Made by a program: the position numbers and the translations under genes. Positions 10,915 through 23,880 of a stretch of 64,000 bases of DNA are shown piece after piece; position 1 is the first letter of the stretch; the number at the start of each line of letters is the position of its first letter. Source of the DNA: Calycina herbarum (lineage: Eukaryota > Ascomycota > Leotiomycetes > Helotiales > Pezizellaceae); the NCBI GenBank assembly GCA_001414485.1, contig LLEY01000158.1, forward strand, positions 1-64,000, in the 5' to 3' direction. The notes under the pieces are model-generated. The model was not told the DNA's origin, ran no database searches, and saw nothing but the letters and a program-made list of their open reading frames with translations.

Positions 10915-11354
10915 TGTCACGAATCACGTGTGAACATGTGATGAGTGAAGACCAGGCGGCGCCCTGACAGGTTAAGCACTATCGGAAATTCTTATAAACA
11001 AAAAGAGGGATCCTTAGACTAGCTAAGCGATCCATGGATTTCTTTTAGTAAGAAGCATCACGTGACCTAGTCGCCTGAGTCGCCTGAGTCGCCTGTCGAC
11101 TGAAGCGATCAGGGCGAGCGACTAGAGCGACTAGAACGGGAGACTACAGTTCTATATAAAGACTGGCACGTCTGCTATTAGATAGGAGCTTCGTGCTCAA
11201 CTTTAGTTATCAATCTTATCATCTTGTTTAACATCTTTGATACAAGTAACGAGTTCACTTCTAAGTGAACAACCCGGCGCATCTGTACTTCTTACCTGTA
11301 TACCAACCTTCGAGACTTAGTTATCTTTGTTTAGTTCGTTTGAGTTTCGTTACA
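10915..11354 (+). repeat. 5' LTR of the middle gypsy element
   Basis: This 440-bp LTR (TGTCACGAATC...TTTCGTTACA) is nearly free of RIP. It contains three 9-bp GTCGCCTGA-type tandem units near 11080, a TATATAA box at about 11153, and GTGCTCAA at 11193-11200, complementary to the primer site at 11357-11364. Confidence 0.85.
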
Positions 11355-11356
11355 CT

Positions 11357-11364
11357 TTGAGCAC
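11357..11364 (+). promoter_or_regulatory. Self-priming primer-binding site, middle element
   Basis: TTGAGCAC starts two bases after the LTR and is the exact complement of 11193-11200, placed about 40 bp after the LTR TATA box where transcription should begin. Eight bases is short, but the same arrangement occurs in the other two elements. Confidence 0.5.
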
Positions 11365-11616
11365 CTGCTTAGAAGTTCAGTCGCCATGGCCCTAGCAACC
11401 CCCGCAGCAGCTAGCCCGAATGCTAGTCGAGTCAACGTCGTAGGAACATCTGGAAGTGCGACCGGAAGGGCACCTGCCGGTATATAGTTAACCAGGAACG
11501 ACGACAATGTTAGCATGCCAGACGCCCCTAAGCCCTACAAGGTCGAAGCACTTAAGTTTATTAAAGTTAAGATGCTAGATACGTATCACAGGAAGCGAAA
11601 GGAACTTGACTTATTC

Positions 11617-11858
11617 TATCAAGGGTTACACCCGTGAAATAAGTCTCGGAGTACTCCAGCGACGCATTCACGTGACCTCGCTTGGCAACGCATAGACGTA
11701 ACAGAACCTTCGAGAGTACCCTTGGCAGAACCCTCTAGAAAGAGCTAACTAAGTATATAAGTTAGCAAGGACTCTGGCTTAGAAAGAACAATCGAATCTT
11801 CTTATACATAGACAGCCTCTATAGTTCAATTTATTAGCACTTGCTACAAGCTCTAATA
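11617..11858 (+). repeat. 5' LTR of the inner gypsy element
   Basis: The LTR starts TATCAAGGG (canonical TGTCAAGGG) and ends CTCTAATA (canonical CTCTAACA). It carries TATATAA at 11754-11760 and, thirty bases on, AATCGAATCT at 11790-11799. Confidence 0.85.
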
Positions 11859-11860
11859 TT

Positions 11861-11870
11861 AGATTCGATT
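11861..11870 (+). promoter_or_regulatory. Self-priming primer-binding site, inner element
   Basis: AGATTCGATT starts two bases after the LTR and is the exact 10-base complement of 11790-11799, the expected 5' end of the transcript. Confidence 0.6.
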
Positions 11871-14800
11871 TAAAAACAACAGGCCTTTACAGTAACACTA
11901 GAACATATTAGGCTATTTTAGTAATACTAGAACATAACGGGCCTTTATAGCAATATTAGAACATATCGGGCTATTTTAGTAATACTAGAACACATCGAGC
12001 CTTTATAGTAATACTAGAACTTACAAGCTATTTCATAGTATTTATAGAACTTACAGATAATAGGAGAACTATAAGAAGGCAGTATACTAAATCAGCTACC
12101 TGCCTAGTTTCTATAGTATGTTTAAGAGCAGCAGAATCAGTTAATATCTGTCTAAGAGAACGATTGTCTACAGATTACGAATAAGTAAAAGAAGGATAAG
12201 GAAGCTCGCTTATAGATAGTCTATAACGATAATAAACCTAGGAAATCTCTTCCTCCGCTACTGGAATTCTATAGAGACTCGGATAAGCTAGAAGCTTAGT
12301 TATAATAAGCACGAGCTAAAGTCGAAGTCGACTACTATAGATATATTAAATATATTAAGTTTTAGGTACTTAATAGATCTCTATAGAGCAAGGCGCTCCG
12401 TAGAATAGAAGCATAGGTACGGGAACAGAGCAAGCTGAAGCTAGCTAATAGTAGTGATTTCTTAGATTAAGTAGAGTTTGTATTTAGAGACCTGTAAGCT
12501 AAGGAAAGAGCGTAACGAAAGCTGGAATCCTTCTGCTAGAGCTTAAGACTATTCCTAGAGGTCTTTATAGAATAGCAAGCCCTGCTTATAGAGTCTAGAG
12601 AAGGATCTTAGCCGGACAACGCAAAGAAGGTATCTCTTAACCGAATCCTTAGCGACGAGTTAGTTAAGGCGATAATCATAGTTCCTTCTTAACCTAACTT
12701 CGAGTCTTACTACTCTATTATTAAAGAAACGGACGACCGCTTAAGGGCTTATAAAGCTCGAACATTAAGATCTAGGGCCTAGACTCTCCTAGAAACACTA
12801 TAGACCTCTTAGAAACGCTCGACGGATACTACACAGTAGGTAACGAGCGGCAATATCGCTAACAGACCGAAAGTCACCTGTAAGGCATCCGTAGAGGGCA
12901 TAGATTAAGAACCAGCACCTGCTAAAGTCTTAACAACTAGTACTAAGCGTACTAAATAGGTGTTCTAGGAAGAACGAAGCAACCGTGCTTATACTAGTCG
13001 CTGTCTTCGCTATAGAGCTACTGGTTATTTTGTTTAAGAATGTCTATATAGACTACTAAGGCGACCTATAACAGCGGATTCGGTCTATAAACAGAAGGCA
13101 GAGGTTAAGGAGGTAGCGCGAGAATTAGAAGAAGAAGACGGTAATATCTCCTCGGATTCGGAAAACTAGTAGCTCCTGTTAGAAAGCGTAGGCAGGGGCG
13201 ACGAAGGGAGTTGTTAGTAATAGACACTTAGAGACATTTTAAGCAGGAATATATAGACGAAAAACCTCTTCTTATATCGGCTTTAGTAAATAGGGTAGCT
13301 ACTTTATAAGCCTTAGTAGATTTAAGGTATTTAGTCTATAGAATTGTTTTAGACTGTTTTATCTATCGTTATTAGCTCTCTTACGTATAAATCACACTAA
13401 GGCATTTATAGTCAGTAGAAGGAGTATTAGAGGATACTATATCCTAAGTAGTATCTTTTAGTATAGATATTAGAGGCTACTAGCAGAAACGGGTTTATAC
13501 TTACGTAGTCCCTAAGATCGAGGGCTATGAAATAATTCTAGGAAAATCTTAGTTAAGGAAAGAGCGAGCTTTACTTAACGCTACTAAGGGATGCTTACTC
13601 TTCTAAGACTCTAGGTTAGAAGTTTATAGCGAGCTAGAAAAGTCTTACTTCTACAAGTAAGTAAGCGCGGCCGTCTTCTACTTTCTTATAGATCGTAAAC
13701 GTAAGCTATAAGTTTTCTTAGCCAGCCTCGCAGATATTAGTAAAGCGTTAGCAGAGAAGAAGTATATAGACCCGCGGACAAAGCTGCCTAGCTAGATCGG
13801 TCTGGAATTCTACCTAGCTTTCGATAGAAAAGAAGCAAATAAGTTACTAGTACACCGATAAGGAATTGATTATAGTATTAAGCTTTTATAGACAGACAGT
13901 AGATCTAAGGAGACAGTCCTATAGGGGCTACTCTATAATATATTATAGGACGAGCTGTTAGTACTCTATAAAACTCTAACAGAGCTACTAGACAAGGAAT
14001 TTATTTAAGTAAGTAACTCTCTAGCAGCTATGCTAGTACTCTTCGTATAGAAGCTAGAAGGGGGCCTACGGTTCTATTATAACTACTAGGCACTGAATAA
14101 GTTAACCTGTAAGGACCGCTATCTATTACCCTTAATCTAAGAGACACTTAACCGGATTAGAAAAGCAAAGTAGTTTATAAAAATAGATGTTATTACTATA
14201 TTTTATAAGATACGAATTAAGAAGAGAGACGAGTGGAAAACGGCTTTCTAGACACGCTTTAGGCTTTTTAAATAGCTTGTTACCTCTTTTAGGCTTATAA
14301 ATACTTCTAGCACTTTCTAGTAGTATATTAATTATATACTTTAAGAGTTCTTAGACGACTTTGTCTTAGTATATATCGACGATGTCTTAGTCTTTATAGA
14401 CAGCACCTATAACCAGCACCGCGAACATGTCTATAAAGTAATATAAAGGCTTTAAGATACTAGACTATAGCTTGATATTAATAAGTACGAATTTGAAGTA
14501 TAGTCTATAAAGTATCTTAGGTTTATTATAGAAGCAGGGAAAGGTTTACAGATAGACCTAGCTAAAATATAAGCTATTATAGATTAGAAAGCACTAACAA
14601 CGGCAAAAGGCGTCCTTAGCTTCCTAGGATTTACGAATTTCTATCAACGGTTTATTAAGAACTTTTCATAGATTACAGCTCCTCTCTACAGACTCGTTAA
14701 AAAGGATATATCCTTCTAATAGACAGACGAAGCGAATAGAGCCTTCGAACAGTTAAAGCAGGCCTTTATAGAGGCCCTAGTACTGGCTTAGTTTGACCTA

Positions 14801-16837
14801 GATTACGAGACGGTCCTAGAGACAGACTCCTCTAGATATTACTTAGGAGGCGTACTCTCTTAAGTAAAGAATAGCGACTTATAGCCCGTAGTCTTCTTCT
14901 CAAAGAAATACGCACCTGCTAAATACTATTACTCGATATATAATAAAGAGTTATTAGCTATTATTCGTTATCTTAAGAAATAGAAAGCGGAGTTAAAAAG
15001 TGTTAGGTAGTTTATAGTACTTACAGATCATAAGAATCTTAAGTACTTTATAACAGTCTATAAACTGTCTAAAAGACAAATACGGTAGTAGTTAATACTT
15101 AGTAAGTTTAACCTAATAATCTAATACCGCTTAGACAAAGAGAGAGGACTACTAGATATATTAATAAGGAGAGACCAGGACCTCCTAGAGGAGGGAGATA
15201 AACGCCTTAATTATAGAATAGTATAATTAATTCTAGATAGAATAATTTAAGGAAATACTATATAGCTAGCACTAGTATTAATAAACAGGAGGAATTAAGT
15301 AAGTAACGTAGCAACGTAGTAAGCGTTTATAGACCAACTACGAAACCTCTAGGAAGAGGGAAAGGTATAGGACAAGGACTTTAGGCGTCTTATAGACACT
15401 GTCTACTAAGGAGATAGAGTGTTTCTAGCAGACCTCGCTTCTCTAGTCAAAGTCTCTATCTCTAACTGCTTAGTTAATAAGAACGGTGATTTACAGTTTA
15501 GAGGCAGACTATAGGTCCCCGACTATAAGCTGCTACGGACCGCAATTATATAGGAACTCTATGATTCTACACTTACGAGCTATCCTGGCAAGAACGGGAC
15601 AATTGTAATAGTCTTAAAAGAGTTCTTCTAGCTAAACCTACAGACTACAGTTAAGCAGTTTGTCTATAACTATGGAGTTTACAGACGTACTAAGGTTTAG
15701 AGGGATCGTAAACAAGGCCTGCTTCGTCTCTTACTAATTCCTAAGTAGCAATAGCAGGAGATCTCTGTCGACTTTATTAGACTACTACTTATAAGTAAAG
15801 GCTCTAATATAATAGCAGTGTTCACGGACTGTTTAGGCAAAGGGGTGCTCCTTACAGCCTATAACTCGACTATATTATCAGAGGAATTTGCTCGCTTATT
15901 TATTACTATATACTATAGCTTACATAGACTACTAAGAGCAATAGTGTCTAATAGAGGCCTGTAATTCATTAGACAAGTATAGAAGACGCTTTATAACTTC
16001 TTATAGATTAAACGACGGATCTCTATAGCCTTCTATCTACAAACTGACGAGTTAATAGAACGGGTAAATACTGAAGTCGAGACGCTTCTATAGCAGTAGA
16101 TTAATATAGCTTAGGACGACTGGGCCGACTAGCTGCCAGTAGTACAGTTAGCTTTTAATAGACGGGATTTAATATTAACGAGTATAAGCCCCTTCTAACT
16201 CAGCCACGGCTATCTATTATAGACTATCGACCCCTTAACAGACGTCGTAGCACCTATAAACACAAAAACACTAATTCAAAAGAGCGAAGCAATAGTAGCA
16301 AAGATTAAGGCTATTATAGAATAGGTATAATTATTAATAGCAAGGGTATAACAAGACTAGGAGACTTAAGCAAATCGTTTACGGAATACCGCTCCTGCGT
16401 ATAAGGTTGGAGACAAGGTTTACTTAAGCTTAGGGAATATATAGACAGACAGGGCTAGTAAGAAACTAGACACTCGATCCGCTAAGTTCATAGTTATCGA
16501 GGTTATTAGCCTGTCTATATATAGGCTAGACACCCCGCCTAGTATCTATAATGTCTTTAATATAGACTTATTAAGGCTAGCAGCTATAGACCTGCTGCCT
16601 AGTTAAATTATAGACGATGATTAACCACCTATAATATTAGTAGACGATACTATAGAATAGTAAGTTAAAAGAATACTAGGTTAACAATAAAAGAAGCTCT
16701 TAGGGAAAGGCTCTCGTACTCGACTCAAGTATAAGGTTAAATAGATAGGATACGCAAACCTAATATAGGAACCTGCTACTGAGTTAGAGGACATAGTAGC
16801 CTTAGACACCTACCTTCAAGAGCAGGAAGGGGGGTAA

Positions 16838-17079
16838 TATCAAGGGTTACACCTGTGAAATAAGTCTCGGAGTACTCTAGCGACGCATTTACGTGACCTC
16901 GCTTAGCAACGCATAGACGTAATAGAACCTTCGAGAGTACTTTTAGCAGAACCCTCTAGAAAGAGCTAACTAAGTATATAAGTTAGTAAGGACTCTGGCT
17001 TAGAAAGGACAATCGAATCTTCTTATATATAGACAGCCTCTGTAGTTCAATTCATTAGTACTTACTACAAGCTCTAACA
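16838..17079 (+). repeat. 3' LTR of the inner gypsy element
   Basis: This LTR is 242 bp, the same length as the 5' copy, with scattered C/T and G/A differences only, as expected from RIP. Confidence 0.85.
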
Positions 17080-20000
17080 TATTCCTTCTCTAAATAAACA
17101 TCTACTTTAACTTTAACTCCGACAAGTTCAAAAGCAGTTATAACTTACGAACTATCTTTACTATCTCCTACCTTAGAGGAGTAGTATTAGAATAGGCCTA
17201 GCTATACTTAGAGGACTTCTTTAAGAATAAGAATAAAGACGGAAAGATAGAATTAACTAAGATTATGTTTAAATCTTAGAGAGGATTTAAGGTAACTATT
17301 AAGAAAGTTTTTAGAGACTTCGATACGATCTAAACAGCTATACGTAAGCTTTTAGAGTTACGCTAAACCGGATCAGTAATAGATTATACTAACGAATTTC
17401 AACGTTATAGAACGAAGTTAGGATAGGATACTATCGCTCTTATAGAACTCTTTTATAGAGGATTAAAGGTATATATTCGTAAGGAAATAGCTAAGTAGAA
17501 TATATAGTTCTTAACTATCACGGGTATAATTAAGGAAGTTATCTAGTTAGATAACTACCTATATGAATTTAGAAAGAGTAACTCTAGACACGGGGAAAAG
17601 AGCAAAGGGTTAGAGAAGTGGAAGTACTCTTACGCTAATAAATATAGTAAGAAGGCAAACGCTACGTAGAAGAAAACCTTTCTAAAGAAAGAAGGACTTT
17701 CCTAGAAAGAGGGAAATCGTCGATACGAGTAGAACTTATGTTATAACTATGGTCTTCTAGGTTATAGAGCAAATAAGTATAGTAAGAAGAAAGACTCTAA
17801 GAGAAAGAAATAAATTAATACTACTGTTTAATAACAGGTAGCCTTAACTGATTATATTAAACTAATAGTTAAGGAGCTTAAAGTACGAGGATATAGAACC
17901 TAGATTAAGAATAACGAAGGAATCAGTAGTATATAAGATACTAATAATAATAAGAATCTACTTCTTAAAGAATATTATAATATATAATTAGTAATAGAAT
18001 CCGAGCAACCTCTTTAAGTGGAATACGAATTACTACTATTAACTAGTTCTTTAGAAACATTAGACTTATCTTCTAGTTTAGAAGGAGAAATAAAAAATAA
18101 AGACTCTAAAGTTAGAGAAACTTAGGCTTTCCTTAGAACCTTTAAACGAGGAAATCGATAGATATATATCGATAACTAGAAACTAGACTTCTAGAGTTCT
18201 TATATAACACGAGGAGTTAACCTAAATATCTTAATAATATATATAGTTATAAGTAATAACCCTGAAATAATAACTCTAGTTAGTCTAATCACTAGATAGA
18301 AAACTATTAAAGGGAAAGAACTAGAACGTAAACGACAACTAGTTGAAAAACCTAGCTACTCTAAAGTAGAGGATATATAGAGAATATACGATATTTTAGA
18401 TAAAATCAGTATATAGATATAGTAAGTTCTAACGGGATTTAAAAGACGAATTAAAACCTCTTTCCTTAGAACACTATCTAAAGATGTTATACTAAGGGAA
18501 TTTAAGCGATATATCGTAGTTATGTTAATTAGAAATAATAGGCTAGTATTTAGAAAATACGACTTATAACAACTGTTTAGTATACTATTCTAGGAGCGAA
18601 GAGAGCTCGATATAACTAGATAGGCTGAAACAGAACCAGAAGAATTATACTATCTATTAACAGGAGAACTATGGTTTATAGAAACAGTTTAGGAAACGAC
18701 AGTACGATAGATACGATATAAACTAAGTCTAACCTTAGACTAGTTATCGTAGAAGCGGTTTAAAGGAATTTTACTAGAACCTGCTAGAACAGTAGGATAT
18801 TATCAGATATACGAGATAGCTTTATCTAATAATAAAGAAGTGGTATTCTTTCCTTAGTCCTAGATTTAGACAGTTAAGGAAAAGAATTTAAAAGACTATA
18901 TATTTAAAGTTTACTATGTAAAACCAGAGATAAGTATACTAGAGGCTACTTTAGATTATCTATATATAGGAGAACTATAGTCTATAGAAGCTATTTTAGA
19001 AACTAGTTATAAATAGATCTAATACAATTGCGAATAAACACTAAAGCGATTTATAGAGGGAATTCCTAAAACTATAGGAATCGTAGAATATAGATTAGTA
19101 TATAAGGTAGTATATACTAATAAGAAAAGAGTAAGATTCTTTCTATAGTATAAGAACGAGGAGAGAAAGAATTATAATCGAGAAAATCGATCTTTCGAAG
19201 TCTAATATATTAAAGCAAAGTTAAACGTTACTTCAGTAGAAAGACAGTTAGTAATAACTATAGAAATAAGAGGAAAAAAGTTATAAGTTATAATAGACTC
19301 GGAAGTAATAAGCAACTTTATCTCTCTAATAGCTTAAGAGAAGCTAAACGTTCTAATTAAAGAGATAAGACTATATCAACTAGGAGTAGTTAATAGAACG
19401 GATATTATATACTAAAACGGGATTATTAATTAGTAAACTATTCTAGCGAAAGTTAATATCGAAGAACACTGTTTAGATATATAATTTAATATTGTTAAAA
19501 TAGGAAGTAAGGAAGCAATACTTAATATACTATAGATTTAGGAATATAATCTAGAAATCGACTAGAAGGCTAGAACGATAACCTTCAGTCGATGTAAATA
19601 TATAGGTTCGCGTTTATAACTTTAAGGCTAGAACAAGGTTAGCGCCACCTCTTCTAAAGCGCTAGAACACCTTATCTAGGGTCCTTTATAAGTTAGTAAG
19701 AAAGCTGATAACGAAATACCTATATAGTATAGAGAATTTATAAGATTGTTTAAAGACCTAAAAGACATATATACTCTTTCTAAACATCAACTATAGGATT
19801 ATAAGATCAAATTAATAGAGGGTTATAACCTTAGAAAGTAGAAGCTTCGACTATATAATTAGAATAACTTAGTATTATTAGAAAGTTATATCTAGTAAGG
19901 AATAAAGAAAGAATATATTCGAAAATCCGAATCGCCTATTTTCTTAAATATACTTATTATTAAGAAAAAGGATAATCTAAATAGACGAGTATATATTAAC

Positions 20001-22560
20001 TATAGAGAATTGAATAATATAACGATTAAGGACGCTTATCCGTTACTAACTAGCTAGTACTTATAGAACAAGTTAGGCTAGGTAAAGAAATTTATAAAGC
20101 TAGATTAATAGAACGCCTATAGATTAATTAAGATTAAGACGAGCTATAAATAGAAGACTGTATTTGTCTTACTATTAGAACTCTACAAGTATATAGTAAT
20201 GTCTTTTAGTTTAACTAATATACTAGCTACTTATTAGAGATAGAATAATAGTATTCTAGAAGATCTTCTAGGAGTAACTATTATTTATTATCTAGATAAT
20301 ATGTTAATCTTCTTAGAAGATCTAGAAGAATACGAGGGCTATATAAAGAAAGTCTTATAAAGACTTACTAAAGTAGACTCTTGTCTAAAACTCTTAAAAT
20401 ACAAGTTTAGAGTTAAGAAAACTCTCTTTCTTAGACGGGTATTTAGCCTAGGAAAAATAGAAATAGATCTAGAAAAGATTTATATAGTTATTAAATAGGA
20501 ATTACTAAAAAACGTTAAAGATATATAATCCTTTTTAGGATTTGCTAATTTCTATCGACTATTTATTAAAGACTACGTAAAGATTATAAAACCTATGTTA
20601 ATACTAACTAGAAAAGCTATAGCTTTTATCTAGAATAAGAAGGCTAAAAAGGCCTTCTAGGAAATCAAAGAACGGTTTATAGTAAAACCTATTCTATATA
20701 ATTTTAACTACGAGAAACCAAGTATAATAGAAACAGACGCCTTAGACATAGTAGTAGACGCTGTATATCTATAACTAAATAAAACAGGAAAACTTATACC
20801 TATAGTATATTTCTTAAAAACTTTCGACGTAGTATAATAGAATTATAGTATTTATAATAAAGAATTAATAGCTTTTATTCTAGCTCTCGAAGAATAAAGA
20901 ATTTATCTCTAGAGTGTAACGTACCTAGTGACAGTGCTTACTAATCATCTGAATTTGAAAACGTTTACTATAACTAAAAAACTTGTTACTAGACGCCTAG
21001 CTAGGTAGTCTAAAACTTTAGTAGGATTTAAGATAATTATTCGTTATATCAGTAGAACAAGTAACACTTGAGCCGATGCTCTAAGCTAGAAACCAGGCTA
21101 TAAGGAAAATAAGAAATACGTTGATATAGTAATATTAAAGTATAATAAAAACGGCGACTTAGTACCTACTATATATAAAATAGCAGCGATAAACGACATC
21201 TAAATAGACAGGATTTAGAATATATATAAAGGTTATAACTAGTACGTAAAAGGGAAACTATAGGTTCCTAGCTCGTATATAAGAGAGTTTATATAAGAAT
21301 ACTATACTACGCCCGCTTATAGCTACTAAGGAATTCGTAGAACCCTCTAGAGGATAAGATAACACTACTATGTTAATCGGTTATCTACGATAGTTAAGAA
21401 GGTAATAGTAGAATATAATACCTATACTAGGAATAAGACTTCCCGCTATACTTCTTATAGACAGATAAACACTACTCTAATACCACAGATACCTTAGAAA
21501 TTAATATCTATAGATTTTATTATTAAGTTACTAAAATCTAAAGATCTAATAATAGGAGTTAAGTATAACACGATCCTAGTTATTATAGAACGACTTATAA
21601 AGTATATAATTCTAATAGTATATATAGAGTTAAGTATAGCTAAGAAATTAGCATTCGTATTTCTTAAAGAAGTAGTCTTAAGACATAGACTACTAGAAGA
21701 AATACTCTTAGATAGAGATAAACTCTTTACCTTAAAATTTTAGATTACTCTTATAAAATAATTAGATGCGAAAAGAAAGCTCTTTATAGCTTTTTACTCT
21801 TAGACAAATAGAGGAAACGAACGTATAAACTAAGTAGTAGAAACATACCTTTATTATTATATAAACTACTAGTAAGATAACTAGGTAGAACTGCTGCCCT
21901 TAGCATAGTTTACTTATAATAGTTTAGTAATAGAAATAATACTTATTACACTATTCTACGCTAACTTTAGATATAAATTATTAGTGTATTAAGAACTACT
22001 GTCTATAACTATTAATAACTAACTTACTCGTATTTAAGTCTTAAAAATTAAAAGTCTATATAAGGAACTTATAGAGGATTTGTAGTTTATAGTTGAAAGA
22101 AATACGTACTACTATAACAAACGACGTAGTTAGAAGCTAACGCTAAAAGAGGGAGATAAAGTCTACTTAGTACGAAAAAACATCGATATAAAAAGACTAA
22201 GTAATAAACTAGATTATAAAAAACTTAGACTATTTAAAATCAAACGAGTTAAAAGATCTTTAAATTATAAATTAGTACTACTAAGGATAATAAATATCTA
22301 CCTAGTATTCTATATATCTCTACTTAAACCAGCACTACTAAGAGCACTACTAGCCCTATTTATAGAAATTTAACTAGTTAATCTAAACGCTAAATATAAA
22401 GTTAAAAAGATTCTTAACTATAAGATTATTAGAGGTAAGATCAAGTATTTAATTAAATAGTTAGATTACCTCTACTTAGAGAATACTTAGAAACCTAGAA
22501 AAAATATTAACTAGTACTTAGAGGAACTTTAGAACTTCTACTATTGAAACCTAAGGTTGC

Positions 22561-23100
22561 CTATATCGGGTAATCGATAAGGAAGACCTTAAGAAAGCTA
22601 GGATTAAGACCTAGGTCGAAAGCAGGGTCGGAAGCGGTAGAGGTAGAGTAGGCGGCTAGCCTAGTAGCCTCCTCTCTCCTTTCCTTCTCTTCTTTTTCCT
22701 TTTCCTCCTTCTTCTTAGCCTTATCTAGCTTCTAAAGAGAGCTAAGTCCTCGACGAAGCATCTATTATTCTTACTCGTCGAGAAGACGTTGCTATACTCA
22801 AAGACAGAGAACTTTTAACATTGCTTCCTACTAGGCCTAAAAGGCCTTTTCTTAGGCCTGATAGGCCGTCTTCTTCTTAACCCGTAGACGACGTTTCTAC
22901 GCGTCGAGAGATTCCTACTTAAAAGTTAAGAGTATTCGATTTTACTTCTTAATATTATAAGTTTTACTCTTCCTAGTATACTTAGAACATTTCTTACCTT
23001 TAGTAATAGATATATATCGACAGCCGGACGTAGAAGTAAGATAGCGAGTATAAGAGGCTATTTCAGATCCTACTTAATTAATATAGAGAGCGTTGTTAAT
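22561..23100 (-). pseudogene. Antisense extra ORF in the middle gypsy element
   Basis: Between the chromodomain and the 3' LTR, the minus strand has a coherent frame ending at TAG 22561-22563. It encodes a Cys-containing start (GCRYIS and KKCSKYTRK, probably once CxxC pairs), a Gln-rich coiled coil broken by TAG codons at Gln positions, MLRRGLSSL, and a Lys/Glu-rich tail. This layout (Cys cluster, coiled coil, M.R.G..SL..L motif) resembles small Cys-rich/coiled-coil proteins common in fungal genomes. It may be an accessory antisense gene of the element or a captured host gene. The start is not defined. Confidence 0.5.
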
Positions 23101-23235
23101 ATAATTTTATTTTAGTTTATCTTTTATAGATAGTGTTATTAAAAACATTATAATAGGAGAGAGCCGCTAGCCTTCTAATAGTATTTCTTAGGTCGTACTT
23201 AAGCGTAGGGACACGCTAGGCTAAGAAGGGGATAG

Positions 23236-23675
23236 TATTACGAATCACGTATAAATATGTAATAAGTAAAGACTAGGCAGCGCTCTAATAGGTTAAGCAC
23301 TATCAGAAATTCTTATAAATAAAAAGAGGGATTCTTAGACTAGCTAAGCGATCTATGGATTTCTTTTGATAAGAAGTATCACGTAACCTAGTCGCCTAAG
23401 TCGCCTAAGTCGCCTGTCGACTAAAGCGATCAGAGCAAGCGACTAGAGCGACTAGAACAGGAGACTATAGTTCTATATAAAGACTAGCACGTCTGCTATT
23501 AGATAGGAGCTTCGTACTTAACTTTAGTTATTAATCTTATTATCTTATTTAACATCTTTGATATAAGTAACGAGTTCACTTCTAAGTAAACAACCTAGCG
23601 TATCTATACTTCTTACCTGTATACTAACCTTCGAGACTTAGTTATCTTTGTTTAGTTCGTTTAAGTTTCGTTATA
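23236..23675 (+). repeat. 3' LTR of the middle gypsy element
   Basis: The 440-bp LTR is far more RIP-mutated than its 5' partner: the start TGTCACGAATC has become TATTACGAATC and the end CGTTACA has become CGTTATA. Confidence 0.85.
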
Positions 23676-23744
23676 GTACGTTACTCTCATCTATTTTAGA
23701 CCAGAGTTCAGTCAGTTAGCCAAAGCCCTCACCTATATTAAGGC

Positions 23745-23880
23745 TATTTAGTTAGTTAGTTAGTTAACTAGTTATTAATCAGTTAGTCAGTTAATCAGTT
23801 AGTTAGTTAACTAGTTAGTCAGTTAGTTAGTTAGTTAGTTAATTAGCTAGTTAGTTAGTTATCAGCTAGTTCTCAGCTAG
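23745..23880 (+). repeat. RIP-converted CAGT microsatellite in gag
   Basis: About 130 bp of TTAG/CAGT tetranucleotide repeats lie in the gag region of the outer element. Remaining CAGTCAG units show the original motif; most CpA dinucleotides have become TpA, giving GTTAGTTAG runs. Confidence 0.75.

Larger units (their letters stand above)
11617..17079 (+). mobile_element. Inner chromodomain Ty3/gypsy element, TSD TATTC
   Basis: This 5463-bp element has 242-bp LTRs (11617-11858 and 16838-17079) and exact TATTC duplications at 11612-11616 and 17080-17084. It lies in the gag region of the middle element. The internal order is gag (knuckle near 12990 with Cys codons changed to Tyr), protease near 13250-13550, reverse transcriptase near 13950-14700 with an intact YIDD box near 14375, RNase H near 14760-15100, integrase near 15370-16500, and a chromodomain near 16690-16830 whose conserved Trp codons are TAG. 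RIP stops occur throughout but fewer catalytic residues are lost than in the two outer elements. Confidence 0.88.
10915..23675 (+). mobile_element. Middle chromodomain Ty3/gypsy element, TSD GTGCG/GTACG
   Basis: LTRs of 440 bp (10915-11354 and 23236-23675) flank an internal region split by the inner element. The target duplication is GTGCG at 10910-10914 and GTACG at 23676-23680, differing by one RIP-type transition. Coding order after the inner insertion: gag from 17085, zinc knuckle near 17745, protease near 19270, reverse transcriptase near 19800-20600 (the YLDD box reads YLDN near 20290), RNase H near 20700-21000, integrase near 21300-22000, and a chromodomain near 22390-22530. All are full of TAG/TAA. 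An extra antisense frame lies between pol and the 3' LTR. Without the inner element it is about 7.3 kb. Confidence 0.85.
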
